Assembly: GCF_014397245.1 (NCBI RefSeq)
Contig: NZ_JACLHY010000012.1
Coordinates: forward strand, 1 to 64,000
Direction: 5' to 3'
Length of the DNA stretch: 64,000 nucleotides
Source of the DNA: Arenibacter arenosicollis
Lineage (GTDB): Bacteria > Bacteroidota > Bacteroidia > Flavobacteriales > Flavobacteriaceae
How positions within the stretch are numbered: position 1 is the first letter of the stretch; the number at the start of each line of letters is the position of its first letter. This document shows, piece by piece, positions 45,030-54,423 of this stretch. Below the pieces are notes generated by a model. It was not told the origin of the DNA. It saw nothing but the letters and a program-made list of their open reading frames with translations, and did not search any database. The translations under genes and the position numbers were made by a program.

Positions 45030-45470
45030 TTATAATCCTATTCTTACACTAGGCGCACTGACCCCAATTCCAGTTCTAATTGTAGTTCTCCTAGGATAAC
45101 TATTATAGCGATAAGAATCGTTATGATAATAGTAGAAGCTGGCATGGCTATGATAATGCTGACTATGATGACAATGGGCATCGCAATGATCCCTATGTTC
45201 GGCATATGCATCCCTCTTTCCTTTCATATATGCCCTATAAGCCTTTTTGTCCCTTTTTTTCAATCGGCTCTCATATTCCTTTTGTGATTCCCAGAATTCC
45301 TCCTCCTCTTGTTCTGCCAATTCCTGTGATTGCTCAAATTTGGCATCTTCCTTGGCCCTTTGTTCGTAATAGGAAAGCTTTTCCTGTTCTGAAGATTCTA
45401 CTTCCTGTGCTATAGTTCCTGAAGCGGTAAAAAGCATGACTGCCAAACTTAAAAATTGTAATCTTTTCAT
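45030..45470 (-). CDS. exported His-rich protein of unknown function
   Basis: 146 residues. A signal peptide (LQFLSLAVMLFTASGTIAQ) is followed by an acidic coiled-coil-like segment (about 22-85) and then a remarkable stretch AEHRDHCDAHCHHSQHYHS, 95-113, with seven His and two Cys in 19 residues, then Tyr-rich sequence and a C-terminal RTTIRTGIGVSAPSVRIGL. The His/Cys cluster could bind zinc, nickel, copper or haem. No family recognised. Monocistronic between two terminator-like regions. Metal binding is inference from composition. Confidence 0.72.
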   Translation of the reverse strand: MKRLQFLSLAVMLFTASGTIAQEVESSEQEKLSYYEQRAKEDAKFEQSQELAEQEEEEFWESQKEYESRLKKRDKKAYRAYMKGKRDAYAEHRDHCDAHCHHSQHYHSHASFYYYHNDSYRYNSYPRRTTIRTGIGVSAPSVRIGL

Positions 45471-45569
45471 AACTTGATTGTTTTATTTAAACCGTGATTT
45501 TTAACCCTGTTTGTATATAAAACAATCAACCTCTAATTTACCCTACTTCATTTTCCAACAAATTAGTTT

Positions 45570-47381
45570 TTAAAAGACCTCATTCTTGGATTTTATGGTC
45601 AGCACATCCGGATGCATCAAGGATTCCGCCAAGCTGCTCGTTTTTGGCAACTCGTACTTAAAATAGAATTTCATAGTGTGAATCTTGCTCTCATAGAAAG
45701 CTTTGGAATGGGTTTGCCCACTTTCCTCTAGATTTCGTTGTGCATGTACCGCAATATCGAGCCATAACCAGCCTAAAACGACGTGACTTAAAAATTCCAT
45801 AAATAAATTCGCATCGGACAGATACCGTTCGTAGTTGCCTTTTTTGGCAAAAGGCATCAAGAAATCCAAAACCTCTTTTGTCAGTTTGATCTTGCCTCCC
45901 AATATTTTTGCCGAGGAACGCAATTCATCAAACTCCAATGCCTCTGTTATGGTATCCAATACTTCCGTCAATAATAATTCCAAAGCCTTTCCATTCTCCA
46001 TGGGAACTTTTCTTCCCAATAAATCCTGGGATTGTATTCCCGTAGTGCCTTCGTAAATACTAAATATTCGGATATCCCTATAGTATTGCTGTAGAATAAA
46101 ATCGGAACAAAATCCATATCCGCCCAATACCTGCACCCCATTGCTTACAGCTACAGAACCAGCCTCGGTAGGATAGGTCTTTACAATAGGAATTACCATT
46201 TCCAACAATAGACCGTACTTTTCCTTGGCTTCAGGGTCTTTGGTGGATTGAATAATATCATAATATTTGGCTGCCAACAAAACCAAACTCAGTGAACCTT
46301 CGGCAATCGCTTTTTGTAACAAAAGCATGCGCCTTACATCTGGATGTTCAATTATTAAGCAAGGTTTTTCATTGGGATCTTTTTTTCCATCGCTGGAAAG
46401 TTTTCGCCCTTGGGGCCGTTCATTGGCATACTCCAATGAAGCTTGATAGGCCGCCATACTAATTGCGGCCCCGCCCCGCCCCACACTGATCCTAGCACTG
46501 TTCATCATTAAGAACATATATTTTAAACCTTTATTCGCTTCACCTACCAACCAGCCATGGCAATCGCCGTTATCACCGAAGCCCAAATGGGTAGTGGCAT
46601 ATCCCTTCTGTCCCATTTTTTGAAAATCGGCCACTGTCACCACATCGTTCTGTTTTAAACTACCATCACTCTCAACCCTCAGTTTAGGCACAACAAATAA
46701 GGAAATACCCTTGGTTCCCGAAGGCGCTCCCTCAATTCTGGCCAGCAACAGATGTACTATGTTTTCTGCATATTGATGATCACCTCCTGAAATAAATATT
46801 TTTTGTCCGGATATCTTATAATGTCCTTCATCTGTTGGTGTTGCCTTGGAAGTGATATCCGATAAAGAACTTCCTGCCTGGGGTTCTGTAAGGCACATGG
46901 TCCCGCCCCAGGCGCCAGATAGCATTTTAGGAACAAAGGTTTCCTTGAGGGCATCATCGGCAAAATGAACTATTAGCTCTGCCGCTCCTTGGGTTAAACC
47001 TGCATATCCCGGTAGGTGATTGTTGGCTGCCTCCTGTATATACGCTGAGGCCGTATGGATGATAAATGGCAACTGTAGGCCCCCTTCACCATAATCAAAA
47101 GGACCTGCAATAATTCCCATGTCACCACCTTTTTTCATCATTACATCTACCTGCTTATGTACCATAATGGTACCATCCTTATATACTGCCGGTGTTTCAT
47201 CCATCTCTTTGAAATAGGGAAATAATTCGCGATCGGAAAACTCCTTGATAGAATTAATAAATAGGTCCAAGGAATCTTTGTCATAATCTTGGTATCGTTC
47301 TGAAGTAAGCAGTTCCTCCACTTTATGAACTTGGTATAACAAATATTTTAAAGTTGCGATATCTACATATTCTTTTGCCAT
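45570..47381 (-). CDS. acyl-CoA dehydrogenase with C-terminal extension
   Basis: 603 residues, longer than the about 380-residue core because of an N-terminal helical domain and a C-terminal domain (about 470-590, acyl-CoA dehydrogenase C-terminal type). Core motifs: MCLTEPQAGSSLSDI, YKISGQKIFISGGDHQ (FAD and substrate contacts), VLGGYGFCSDFILQQYYRDI and the catalytic-Glu loop IYEGTTGIQSQDLLGRKV. It oxidises acyl-CoA to enoyl-CoA with FAD, in the cytosol. A second, different acyl-CoA dehydrogenase of similar size sits at 60923-62731. Stands alone, away from the beta-oxidation operon. Confidence 0.92.
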   Translation of the reverse strand: MAKEYVDIATLKYLLYQVHKVEELLTSERYQDYDKDSLDLFINSIKEFSDRELFPYFKEMDETPAVYKDGTIMVHKQVDVMMKKGGDMGIIAGPFDYGEGGLQLPFIIHTASAYIQEAANNHLPGYAGLTQGAAELIVHFADDALKETFVPKMLSGAWGGTMCLTEPQAGSSLSDITSKATPTDEGHYKISGQKIFISGGDHQYAENIVHLLLARIEGAPSGTKGISLFVVPKLRVESDGSLKQNDVVTVADFQKMGQKGYATTHLGFGDNGDCHGWLVGEANKGLKYMFLMMNSARISVGRGGAAISMAAYQASLEYANERPQGRKLSSDGKKDPNEKPCLIIEHPDVRRMLLLQKAIAEGSLSLVLLAAKYYDIIQSTKDPEAKEKYGLLLEMVIPIVKTYPTEAGSVAVSNGVQVLGGYGFCSDFILQQYYRDIRIFSIYEGTTGIQSQDLLGRKVPMENGKALELLLTEVLDTITEALEFDELRSSAKILGGKIKLTKEVLDFLMPFAKKGNYERYLSDANLFMEFLSHVVLGWLWLDIAVHAQRNLEESGQTHSKAFYESKIHTMKFYFKYELPKTSSLAESLMHPDVLTIKSKNEVF

Positions 47382-47571
47382 GGTAAAAACAATAATAGGT
47401 TAGTTAAGATTACAATACGTAAGATACAATTTACTCTCCTAATGAAAAATGAAAGTTTTGGAATCTATTCGGAACAACATAAACACTAGTAAAATACAAT
47501 TATAGATTCGCCTCCCGAAAAAGCTACATATCTTTATTACCTTTAAATTTTTTATCCAGTTTAGGAATAGC

Positions 47572-48437
47572 ATGAACAACGAGGAGTCGGCCATAAGAAC
47601 CACATATTTCAGCATAGCTGGAAATATAGTCCTGGCAGTAATCAAAGGCCTTGCAGGATTTTTTGGCAATTCCTATGCGTTGATCGCAGACGCCATTGAA
47701 TCCACTACTGATATTTTTTCCTCGCTACTGGTCTTGTTTGGACTTAAATATGCAAAAAGACCCGCAGATGAAAACCATCCTTACGGTCATGGTAAAATTG
47801 AACCCTTGATTACTTTTTTGGTGGTTGGTTTTTTAATTACCTCGGCTACCATAATAGCCTATGAAAGCATTATGAACATATTAACCCCTCACAAAACACC
47901 AAAGTCCTGGACCCTATTGGTCTTGGGGGGAATTATTTTATGGAAGGAGATTTCGTATAGGGTTGTATTGAAAAAAGTATCCAAACCAATAGCTCCTCCC
48001 TAAAGGCAGATGCTTGGCATCATAGAAGTGATGCCATTACTTCGGTAATGGCGTTTATTGGGATTTCCATAGCATTGATTTTTGGTAAAGGTTATGAAAC
48101 TGCCGATGATTGGGCTGCGTTGGCCGCCTCCTTTTTTATTTTCTACAATGGCTATCTTATTTTTAGACCTGCCCTTGGCGAAATAATGGACGAACATTTA
48201 TATGACGACCTCATTGATGAGATTCGGCAAGTTTCCCTGAAAGTTGACGGCATTTTAGGAACTGAAAAATGTTTTATAAGAAAGGCGGGTACCAAATATC
48301 ACGTAGACCTACATGCCATGGTAAACGGAAGTATCACAGTAAAGGAAGGTCATGATCTGTCCCATAAACTCAAAGATAGACTTAGAACTGAAATCCCCAA
48401 CATTGGACACGTTTTGATCCATATAGAGCCCAAATAA
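47572..48437 (+). pseudogene. cation diffusion facilitator (CDF) transporter, frameshifted
   Basis: The first frame (47572-48003) encodes CDF transmembrane helices 1-4 with the ligand motif NSYALIADAIESTTDIF and the HPYGHGKIEP motif, then stops with IAPP. A second frame, not in phase, continues directly as NSSSLKADAWHHRSDAITSV, the second metal-binding helix, and through the cytoplasmic domain to 48437. Adding one A to the AAA at 47983-47985 (giving KTNSSSL) restores a 289-residue protein. This is a one-base deletion in a short A run: either a recent pseudogene or a sequence error. If repaired it would export zinc, iron or manganese. The N-terminal half alone cannot transport. Confidence 0.85.
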
Positions 48438-48539
48438 AAATTGAGCCGTTCTGCACTACAGAATAGTCCTCGCTTAGAAATTAACAATTGTCCACTAAAA
48501 CTGTTAACTATTCTACTGAAAAATTACACATTAAAACCG

Positions 48540-48547
48540 TAAATTTG
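48540..48547 (+). promoter_or_regulatory. candidate -7 element for purL
   Basis: TAAATTTG matches TAnnTTTG exactly, 33 bases before the purL ATG at 48580. No purine riboswitch or PurR-type box is visible between it and the start. Confidence 0.42.
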
Positions 48548-48579
48548 CAGCTTTATAATCCATACAATTTACATATTAG

Positions 48580-51500
48580 ATGATTCATTTCTTTGGAGAC
48601 CTTAGCACTAAGATATTTGCGGTACAGACCAAAAGCGACCTATCCCAAGAAGATAGTGTAAAACTTACGTGGTTGTTTGGCAACCAACCTAGGTTAAACG
48701 CGGCGTCAATAGACGCCTTTTTTGTTGGTCCCAGGGCAGCCATGATTACACCATGGAGCACAAACGCTACAGAAATAACTCAAAATATGGGTATTTCTGG
48801 AATTATAAGAATTGAGGAATTTATGGCTGTAGACAAAGATGATAAAAGCTTTGACCCCATGCTTTCACAAAAATACAATGGCCTGTCTCAGGATATTTTT
48901 AAGATTGATGTGTTGCCCGCCCCTATTTTGGAAATTGAGGATATTGCCAAATATAATGAACAGGAAGGGTTGGCCTTAAGTGAAGAAGAAGTATCCTACC
49001 TTCAAGAAGTCTCCCAAAAAATTGGCCGAAAACTTACAGATTCGGAAGTATTCGGTTTTAGCCAAGTAAATTCAGAGCACTGTAGACACAAAATTTTCAA
49101 CGGCACTTTTGTAATAGATGGAATGGAAAAACCATCATCGCTGTTTAAACTTATTAAAAAAACGTCACTAGAACACCCCGGGGGCATTGTCTCGGCCTAT
49201 AAGGATAATGTAGCCTTTCTTAAAGGGCCAAAAGTGGTTCAGTTTGCACCCAAAAGTGCTGACAAGCCAGATTATTACGAGGAAAAACCTTTTGAATCTG
49301 TAATATCCTTAAAAGCGGAAACCCATAATTTCCCAACCACTGTAGAACCTTTTAATGGAGCTGCTACAGGGGCCGGAGGTGAAATTAGGGACCGATTGGC
49401 AGGTGGAAAGGGTTCCTTACCCTTGGCGGGAACTGCGGTTTACATGACCGCCTATTCCCGATTGGAAGAAAACAGACCTTGGGAAAAGGGCATGAAGGAA
49501 AGGAACTGGTTGTACCAGACCCCAATGGATATTTTAATAAAAGCATCCAACGGAGCTTCTGATTTTGGAAACAAATTTGGGCAACCTTTAATTGCCGGTT
49601 CGGTACTTACTTTTGAACATGATGAGGCCGCTGAATCTTCAGCAAATGGACAAGGCAGAAAGTTGGGTTACGATAAAGTGATTATGCAGGCCGGAGGTAT
49701 TGGTTATGGCAAAGCGGAACAGGCATTAAAGGACATACCAAAAACCGGTGATAAAATTGTAATCCTTGGAGGTGACAACTATCGGATTGGCATGGGAGGT
49801 GCCGCAGTATCCAGTGCCGATACGGGCGAATTTGGGGCGACTATAGAACTCAACGCCATTCAGAGGTCCAATCCAGAAATGCAAAAAAGAGCTGCCAATG
49901 CCATTCGAGGTATGGTAGAAAGTGATCATAACCCTATTGTTTCAATACACGACCATGGTGCAGGAGGACATTTAAATTGTCTGTCCGAATTGGTGGAAGA
50001 AACCGGAGGAAAAATAGATTTGGATAAACTGCCCATAGGAGACCCTACCCTATCGGCCAAAGAAACCATTGGGAACGAATCCCAAGAACGTATGGGACTG
50101 GTAATCGGGAAAAAGGATGTGGACATGCTGCACCGAATCGCGGATCGGGAACGTTCACCCATGTATGAGGTTGGTGATGTTACTGGCGACAATCGGTTTA
50201 CCTTCAAATCTGCCACTACAGGAGAAAGTCCAATGGACTTGGAGCTATCCGATATGTTTGGGAGTTCCCCAAAAACGGTAATGAACGATTCCACATTAAC
50301 TCGAAAATATAAGGCCCCATCCTATTCTTTGGAACACTTCCACGATTATTTGGACCAAGTCCTGCAATTGGAAGCCGTGGCCTCCAAAGACTGGCTTACC
50401 AATAAGGTGGACCGTTGTGTAGGTGGTAAGGTGGCCAAACAGCAATGCGCTGGTCCTTTACAGTTGCCCTTGAACAACTGTGGTGTTATGGCATTGGATT
50501 ATAAAGGAAAGGAAGGAATAGCCACATCTATAGGCCACTCCCCTATTTCTGGATTAATAGACCCTTCTGCCGGAAGCAAAAATAGTATTGCCGAAGCCTT
50601 GACCAATATTGTGTGGGCACCCTTAAAAGACGGTTTGGACTCAGTTTCTCTTTCGGCCAACTGGATGTGGCCCTGTAAAAATCCTGGTGAAGACGCCAGA
50701 CTTTATGAGGCGGTAGAGGCTATTTCGGATTTCGCCGTTGCATTGGGAATCAATGTTCCTACTGGAAAGGATTCCCTGTCCATGAAACAACGCTATAAAG
50801 ATGCAGAAGTTATATCTCCAGGTACCGTAATCATTTCGGCCGCAGGAAACTGTACCGATATTGGCAAAGTGGTAGAACCGGTTTTAGAAAAAAATGGAGG
50901 CGATATCTATTACATTAATCTTTCAAAAGATACCTATAAACTGGGAGGATCTTCATTTGCCCAAATTTTGAATACCATAGGTGATGAGGCACCAACAATA
51001 AACGATGCGGATAATTTTAAGTCCGTATTCAATACACTTCAAGGTTTGATCCTTGACGGTAAGATTCTGGCCGGGCATGATGTAGCTTCGGGCGGCCTGA
51101 TTACAACCCTTCTGGAACTTTGTTTTGCCGACCTGGATTTAGGTGCCAATTTGGACCTGACTTCAATAGGCGAGGCAGATACCATAAAATTATTGTTTTC
51201 TGAAAACGCAGGAATCGTTTTTCAGGTCAAGGATAGTTCAGTAGAAAAGGAATTGGCCGATGCAGGAATTGATTTTCACAAAATTGGATCCGTAAGCCAA
51301 GCAGCTACCTTGACCATTAAAAATCAAGGGATGGAAATGGGATTAAACATTAATTCCCTGCGAGATACCTGGTTTAAAACTTCCTACCTTCTAGATAAAA
51401 GACAAACTGCCAACAACCTGGCCCAAGAAAGATACAGCAATTATAAAAATCAACCCTTAACTTATACCTTCCCTGCACATTTTGATGGCAAGCTGCCATC

Positions 51501-52266
51501 TAAGGCAACTTCTCGTCCAAAAGCGGCGATTCTACGAGAAAAAGGTAGTAATTCCGAGCGCGAAATGGCCAATGCCATGTTCCTTGCCGGTTTTGATGTT
51601 AAGGATGTACACATGACCGACTTGATTTCCGGAAGGGAGACCTTGGAAGATATACAATTTATAGGGGCTGTTGGAGGTTTCTCAAACTCGGACGTTCTGG
51701 GCAGTGCAAAAGGTTGGGCAGGTGCCTTTAAATACAACGAAAAAGCGAATACCGCCCTAAAGAATTTCTTTGCCAGACCTGATACCCTTTCCATTGGTAT
51801 TTGTAACGGTTGTCAGTTATTCATGGAACTGGAATTGATCAATCCTGAGCATCAGGAACATGGAAAAATGACCTATAATGATTCCCACAAACACGAAAGT
51901 GGATTTACTTCAGTAGCTGTTCAAAAAAACAATTCCGTAATGCTTTCAACTTTGGAAGGAGCCAATTTAGGAGTTTGGATATCCCATGGTGAAGGGAAAT
52001 TTAAATTGCCGCTTTCCAAGGATAATTACAATATTGTGGCAAGCTATGGCTATGAAGGCTATCCTGCCAATCCTAACGGTAGCGATTTTAATACCGCAAT
52101 GTTATGTGACACCACAGGCAGACATTTGGTAACCATGCCGCATATAGAACGCTCTATTTTCCAGTGGAATTGGGCACATTATCCAGCAGGAAGAAAAGAT
52201 GAGGTTTCCCCTTGGCTTGAAGCGTTTATAAATGCCAGGAAATGGCTGGAAGTGAATAATGGATAA
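48580..52266 (+). CDS. purL: phosphoribosylformylglycinamidine synthase, single chain
   Basis: 1228 residues, the large fused PurL. It converts FGAR, ATP and glutamine into FGAM in purine synthesis, cytosolic. The N-terminal domain contains GFSQVNSEHCRHKIFNG, the FGAR-binding and ATP grasp-like halves are represented by SLKAETHNFPTTVEPFNGAA and VSIHDHGAGGHLNCLSELV, a second synthetase half has the TGKDSLSMKQ motif, and the C-terminal glutaminase carries the nucleophile Cys in SIGICNGCQLFMEL. Ends two bases before a GNAT gene. Confidence 0.97.
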   Translation: MIHFFGDLSTKIFAVQTKSDLSQEDSVKLTWLFGNQPRLNAASIDAFFVGPRAAMITPWSTNATEITQNMGISGIIRIEEFMAVDKDDKSFDPMLSQKYNGLSQDIFKIDVLPAPILEIEDIAKYNEQEGLALSEEEVSYLQEVSQKIGRKLTDSEVFGFSQVNSEHCRHKIFNGTFVIDGMEKPSSLFKLIKKTSLEHPGGIVSAYKDNVAFLKGPKVVQFAPKSADKPDYYEEKPFESVISLKAETHNFPTTVEPFNGAATGAGGEIRDRLAGGKGSLPLAGTAVYMTAYSRLEENRPWEKGMKERNWLYQTPMDILIKASNGASDFGNKFGQPLIAGSVLTFEHDEAAESSANGQGRKLGYDKVIMQAGGIGYGKAEQALKDIPKTGDKIVILGGDNYRIGMGGAAVSSADTGEFGATIELNAIQRSNPEMQKRAANAIRGMVESDHNPIVSIHDHGAGGHLNCLSELVEETGGKIDLDKLPIGDPTLSAKETIGNESQERMGLVIGKKDVDMLHRIADRERSPMYEVGDVTGDNRFTFKSATTGESPMDLELSDMFGSSPKTVMNDSTLTRKYKAPSYSLEHFHDYLDQVLQLEAVASKDWLTNKVDRCVGGKVAKQQCAGPLQLPLNNCGVMALDYKGKEGIATSIGHSPISGLIDPSAGSKNSIAEALTNIVWAPLKDGLDSVSLSANWMWPCKNPGEDARLYEAVEAISDFAVALGINVPTGKDSLSMKQRYKDAEVISPGTVIISAAGNCTDIGKVVEPVLEKNGGDIYYINLSKDTYKLGGSSFAQILNTIGDEAPTINDADNFKSVFNTLQGLILDGKILAGHDVASGGLITTLLELCFADLDLGANLDLTSIGEADTIKLLFSENAGIVFQVKDSSVEKELADAGIDFHKIGSVSQAATLTIKNQGMEMGLNINSLRDTWFKTSYLLDKRQTANNLAQERYSNYKNQPLTYTFPAHFDGKLPSKATSRPKAAILREKGSNSEREMANAMFLAGFDVKDVHMTDLISGRETLEDIQFIGAVGGFSNSDVLGSAKGWAGAFKYNEKANTALKNFFARPDTLSIGICNGCQLFMELELINPEHQEHGKMTYNDSHKHESGFTSVAVQKNNSVMLSTLEGANLGVWISHGEGKFKLPLSKDNYNIVASYGYEGYPANPNGSDFNTAMLCDTTGRHLVTMPHIERSIFQWNWAHYPAGRKDEVSPWLEAFINARKWLEVNNG

Positions 52267-52268
52267 TC

Positions 52269-52721
52269 ATGATTTTTAGAAGAGCTACCAAGGAAGACCT
52301 GCCGGCAATAATAAAAATGATTGCCAATGATGCCTTGGGCAGTCTACGTGAGAATTATCAAGACCCCCTTCCAAAGGAATACTATAGCGCGTTTGATCGT
52401 ATCGATGGGGATAAAAATCAGCAGCTTATGGTTATCGTGAATTCCGAAGGCCAAGTTATTGCTACCTTTCAATTGAGTTTCCTGCAGTACCTTACCTATG
52501 TTGGAGGTATACGTTGCCTTGTAGAAAATGTCCATGTTCGGGAAGATCAAACTGGTATGGGAATTGGCAAACAAATGTTCCAATGGATTATTCAAAGAGC
52601 CAAGGAAAAAGGAGTTCATTTGGTGCAATTAACCTCTAACAAGCAGCGGCCGAACACCATCAGATTTTATGAAAAATTGGGGTTCAAAGCTACCCACGAA
52701 GGATTAAAACTACACCTGTAA
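52269..52721 (+). CDS. GNAT family N-acetyltransferase
   Basis: 150 residues. Opening MIFRRATKEDLPAIIKMI and the acetyl-CoA-binding motif A VHVREDQTGMGIGKQMFQWI (QTGMGIG is the Q/RxxGxG/A loop), then motif B LTSNKQRPNTIRFYEKLGFK, are typical. It begins two bases after purL ends and is likely read from the same mRNA, but no link to purine synthesis is known. Acceptor substrate unknown. Confidence 0.9.
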   Translation: MIFRRATKEDLPAIIKMIANDALGSLRENYQDPLPKEYYSAFDRIDGDKNQQLMVIVNSEGQVIATFQLSFLQYLTYVGGIRCLVENVHVREDQTGMGIGKQMFQWIIQRAKEKGVHLVQLTSNKQRPNTIRFYEKLGFKATHEGLKLHL

Positions 52722-52734
52722 TTCCACAAATAAA

Positions 52735-52807
52735 AAATCCCTTGGAAAGAAGTTGGATAAAGTTGCACTTTGAGCAATTTTGACCTCAACCCCCTTCCAA
52801 GGGATTT
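52735..52807. repeat. long inverted repeat between convergent genes
   Basis: AAATCCCTTGGAA (52735-52747) and TTCCAAGGGATTT (52795-52807) are exact reverse complements, 13 bp each, around a 47-base loop. The loop contains weaker pairings (for example TTGC/GCAA). It sits between the convergent GNAT and GHL10-like genes. There is no long T-run after it, so it is not a standard terminator; it may be a structured 3' end, a small RNA, or the inverted termini of a tiny element. Confidence 0.6.
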
Positions 52808-52856
52808 ACTATTAAAAAACAATGGTGTCACCGCCTAGCGATGTTCCTACATCTCT

Positions 52857-53966
52857 TTATTTTTTGGAATAATCAGCATGAATGGCCTTGTCAAAGGCTT
52901 CCCAATGTTCGGGCTTCATTCTTTCCGGTGTAAAAAGGCAAATCCCTGCGGCACCGTTCTCCATTGATGTTCTAATTGCTGTCTCAATTTCAGACGGTAA
53001 CAACCCGTGATTTTCAGGGTCATTTTCCTTTGTTTTATTTTCAGGGTTAGGACAAATAAAAAGTCCACTGTAAATAGGTTTTTCTCCCTTAACGGATGCT
53101 ACCTCTTCCTTGGTTATCTCCCCTACCCATTCAGGACTCTCTAAATAGAAATCGTTATAATTCATGGGATAGAAGGCGTCCAAATTCCATTTGTTCCATT
53201 CCTGTCTCACCATTTTCATAGCATTGCTTGGACCTGGAAAAACCGCAGCATTTATCTCTTTACCTTTTTCATGGACCACCTTGGCCAAACGATTTACGAT
53301 ATTAGTTATTAAATCATATCTAAATTGCTTCCATTCCTGAACCTGGGAAGGGTCTTCAACCTCCTTTATATCTATTCCGGATTTCTCCTTAAAATCCCCT
53401 ACACATTTATCACAGTAGCAGTAATCGGCTATAGGATATTCCTCGTTCATCACCAGTCCATATTTATCCCAAAGACCTTCCGCTAAAATTACATCCGGAA
53501 AACGGATATAATCCAAATGTATTCCGTCAACTTCTTCCACGGCAGCAATATTTCCATATAATTCCGACAAAAAGTTAAATGAACCCTCCTTATTAGGACA
53601 CAAAAATTTATAATATGAAACGTAGGCAGGTTTATCAAAAGCCGAATCTCCATTTCTGTTTATGGCATAAAGATCTTTGGGCAATTTTGGATTATCCCCT
53701 TGCACCATGGTCGGTACCCAAGTGTGGAATTCCATTCCAGCATCTTTTACCAATTTACCTACCCGCTTATACGTTTCCGGATTATGTCCGCCATTGTACA
53801 TAAGTCCATCAATACCTTTCTCTTTATAGTTCTTAAAGGTTGCCATAAGTTCTTGATCAGTGGCCTCTCCAGGTCCACCCGTCCATGCATATACAGGAAT
53901 CTTGGTTTTTTCGGCACAGGAAATCATAGTAAAAATAACCACTGCCGTTACAAAAAGCTTTTTCAT
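52857..53966 (-). CDS. GHL10-like (glycoside-hydrolase-like) lipoprotein
   Basis: 369 residues. Signal peptide with lipobox TMISCAEKTK. The mature protein is a TIM-barrel of the putative glycosyl-hydrolase-like GHL10 type: IPVYAWTGGPGEATDQ, GIDGLMYNGGHNPETYKRVG, MEFHTWVPTMVQGDNPK, VDGIHLDYIRFPDVILAEGL (a diagnostic DGIHLDYIRFP strand with an Asp) and AFYPMNYNDFYLESPEWVG. A CYCDKCVGDFK motif (three Cys) lies in the middle and could hold a metal or disulphide. It is envelope-anchored and may act on peptidoglycan or polysaccharide. Substrate unknown. Confidence 0.82.
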   Translation of the reverse strand: MKKLFVTAVVIFTMISCAEKTKIPVYAWTGGPGEATDQELMATFKNYKEKGIDGLMYNGGHNPETYKRVGKLVKDAGMEFHTWVPTMVQGDNPKLPKDLYAINRNGDSAFDKPAYVSYYKFLCPNKEGSFNFLSELYGNIAAVEEVDGIHLDYIRFPDVILAEGLWDKYGLVMNEEYPIADYCYCDKCVGDFKEKSGIDIKEVEDPSQVQEWKQFRYDLITNIVNRLAKVVHEKGKEINAAVFPGPSNAMKMVRQEWNKWNLDAFYPMNYNDFYLESPEWVGEITKEEVASVKGEKPIYSGLFICPNPENKTKENDPENHGLLPSEIETAIRTSMENGAAGICLFTPERMKPEHWEAFDKAIHADYSKK

Positions 53967-54423
53967 TGATTTAGTTTATTTGTTATTAAAAATTTAATGT
54001 AATGCACATTTAAGCACTTTGGTTACCCTAAAAAATGCCGAAACGCTGATCTTCTAATATTGTATTAAGGACTGAACTTAATCATTTTGTAATTTCCAAC
54101 CTATAAATCTTAGCTAAGTAACCTCGGAAATAATACAAACAACATTATTCTACCCCAAAAATAATTCGGCCCACATATACTTGAATAAATGTCCATTATC
54201 AACATAAATCCCCGATGGGCATAAAATTGATTAAAAATTATAAATATTTCTATCTTAAAACATTTCGATTGCAAGGATGCTACCTATATAAACATTGCCA
54301 CAAGCTTACCTATTTAAGCGCATAAAATGCGGACTCAATAATTATTTTACATTTTTTATACGAATGTCATTTTAAAATACCGTTCCCTTTTCTTAATTTG
54401 CGAATACGAACAGCAAATAAAAT
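53967..54423. other. intergenic region between divergent genes
   Basis: 457 AT-rich bases between the GHL10-like gene (minus) and the acyl-CoA synthetase gene (plus). I see no protein-like frame. A weak -7-like TTAATTTG at 54394-54401 lies before the acyl-CoA synthetase ATG. Nothing else is supported; no copy of the MarR palindrome found at 56274 occurs here. Confidence 0.5.
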
